Source of the DNA: Terriglobia bacterium
Lineage (GTDB): Bacteria > Acidobacteriota > Terriglobia > Bryobacterales > Bryobacteraceae
NCBI GenBank assembly: GCA_020073305.1
Contig: JAIQFK010000023.1
Coordinates: 44,780-108,779 of the forward strand
Direction: 5' to 3'
Length of the DNA stretch: 64,000 nucleotides
This document shows, one piece after another, positions 63,379 to 64,000 of this stretch. Both the position numbers and the translations under genes were made by a program. The notes beneath the pieces were generated by a model. The model was not told the origin of the DNA, ran no database searches, and was given only the letters and a program-made list of their open reading frames with translations. How positions within the stretch are numbered: the first letter of the stretch is position 1; each line of letters starts with the position of its first letter.

Positions 63379-63772
63379 TTGAAAACCAACGGATGCCCGG
63401 GGTTCTGGGGGCAGGGCGTGATCATTGATTCTATCCCGCCAAAAACCTCGCGTGGGACATTCAGCCTGCGAAACAAGCTGTTCGGAAACTGTCGCGAAGT
63501 CACTCGGACGGAAAGTCGCCTACGCTCCGATGTGTCTGATCCGGCGACGTGGCCGGACCAAAAGCACGGAATGCGCGTGATGCGGCCAAGTGAACGCGAG
63601 CAAACTGAACCACCGAAGTGCTCAACGATTTGTATGCATCAACGTTCGGCGCGGTATCTGAAAAACATGCACGGCGATCAAACTGTAGCACCCAACTGCC
63701 GTGTATTGAGAATATAATGTTTACATCGGGCATGGGCAATTGCGCCGGCGCCGACCCCCGGCTTCGACGAGA
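63379..63772. other. Intergenic region beside IS element
   Basis: Roughly 390 bases between the amidase gene and the transposase fragment. No supported gene. A TATAAT at 63713-63718 has no matching -35. The border of the insertion sequence should lie here, but I cannot fix its terminal repeat without the other end. Confidence 0.4.
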
Positions 63773-64000
63773 CTAGTAAGCTGTCCCGGCGATTTTGTTA
63801 GCCGTGATTCTTCGTTTGGGATCGGTGTAGGTCCAGCGGAAGGGTCGTGCCGATTTGGAGTAGGCGCGGATGTATTTCCGCAGCTTCTTGCCCAGATCTG
63901 CCACCGAGGTGAATACGCCGCGCGCAATCACGTCCCGCTGGATCTTGGCGAACCACAGCTCGACCTGGTTCAGCCACGACGAATACGTCGGCGTGAAGTG
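63773..64000 (-). mobile_element. IS630-type transposase, C-terminal part (cut by window edge)
   Basis: An open frame running off the right edge with stop TAG at 63773-63775, giving 75 residues. The translation HFTPTYSSWLNQVELWFAKI holds the third acidic residue of the DDE triad (Glu14 in NQVEL) in the layout of IS630/Tc1-like transposases, followed by VIARGVFTSVADLGKKLRKY. The start and first two Asp residues are outside the window. Confidence 0.8.

Noticed and set aside
63690..63718. TATAAT without partner
   Set aside because: No -35 hexamer at 16-18 bases and no gene directly downstream on that strand.

Overview
The window looks like a chromosomal segment of an Acidobacteriota bacterium, most likely of the Solibacter/Bryobacter type. 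The signs are an Oar-like TonB-dependent receptor with a carboxypeptidase-like N-terminal domain, a MacB-like orphan permease of the ADOP kind encoded with a PadR regulator, a serine/threonine kinase fused to a tetratricopeptide-like sensor, an ACS-type MFS transporter beside a GH28 enzyme, and GC-rich DNA throughout. Family names come from recognising motifs by eye; no database was searched.

Positions 460-15440 hold an exopolysaccharide locus. A divergent regulatory region (2072-2440) separates a leftward unit (a 60-residue minimal PEP-CTERM protein, a Wza-like export protein and a receiver domain without its phosphorylation site) from a rightward, tightly packed operon: Wzz-like chain-length protein, ExeA-like AAA ATPase, tyrosine autokinase, small HTH protein, GT2 glycosyltransferase, deacetylase-like protein, CapK-like adenylate-forming enzyme, GT4 glycosyltransferase, O-antigen ligase/polymerase-like protein and Wzx-like flippase. 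A convergent nucleotide-sugar dehydrogenase closes the locus. The gene set resembles exosortase (XrtA)-linked EPS loci, but no exosortase lies inside the window. Both sides of the divergent region carry sigma-54-like elements.

Positions 15445-20640 are a scar-rich stretch: remnants of a LacI-type regulator and of a paralogue of a nearby gene, REP-like repeats, a secreted beta-propeller protein, an FKBP lipoprotein, a formamidase-like protein and a secreted hypothetical protein. Positions 20754-29705 form a probable carbohydrate (pectin-like) locus: ROK regulator, GH28 enzyme, DegT aminotransferase and MFS transporter, opposed by the TonB receptor.

Positions 30136-45788 hold a Flp pilin with two PilZ proteins, a lipoprotein/permease/ATPase set, a bacteriohemerythrin, a leftward HAD / TonB-family / Lon-N gene group, a rightward SDR / shikimate kinase / glycerate kinase operon, a Tat-exported TIM-barrel protein, an MFS transporter and a GYD protein. 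Positions 45992-49559 are a leftward ECF sigma / anti-sigma operon whose last three genes share one two-helix membrane module. It is followed by a flippase-like UPF0104 gene with an apparent frameshift, nrdR and rpoD.

Positions 53148-63378 hold a DinB-like protein, a TPR kinase, a free-standing copy of the RpoD sigma-4 domain, a CocE-type hydrolase, the ADOP permease with its PadR regulator (clear promoter and operator) and an amidase. The right edge cuts an IS630-type transposase. I saw no tRNA, rRNA or CRISPR array.
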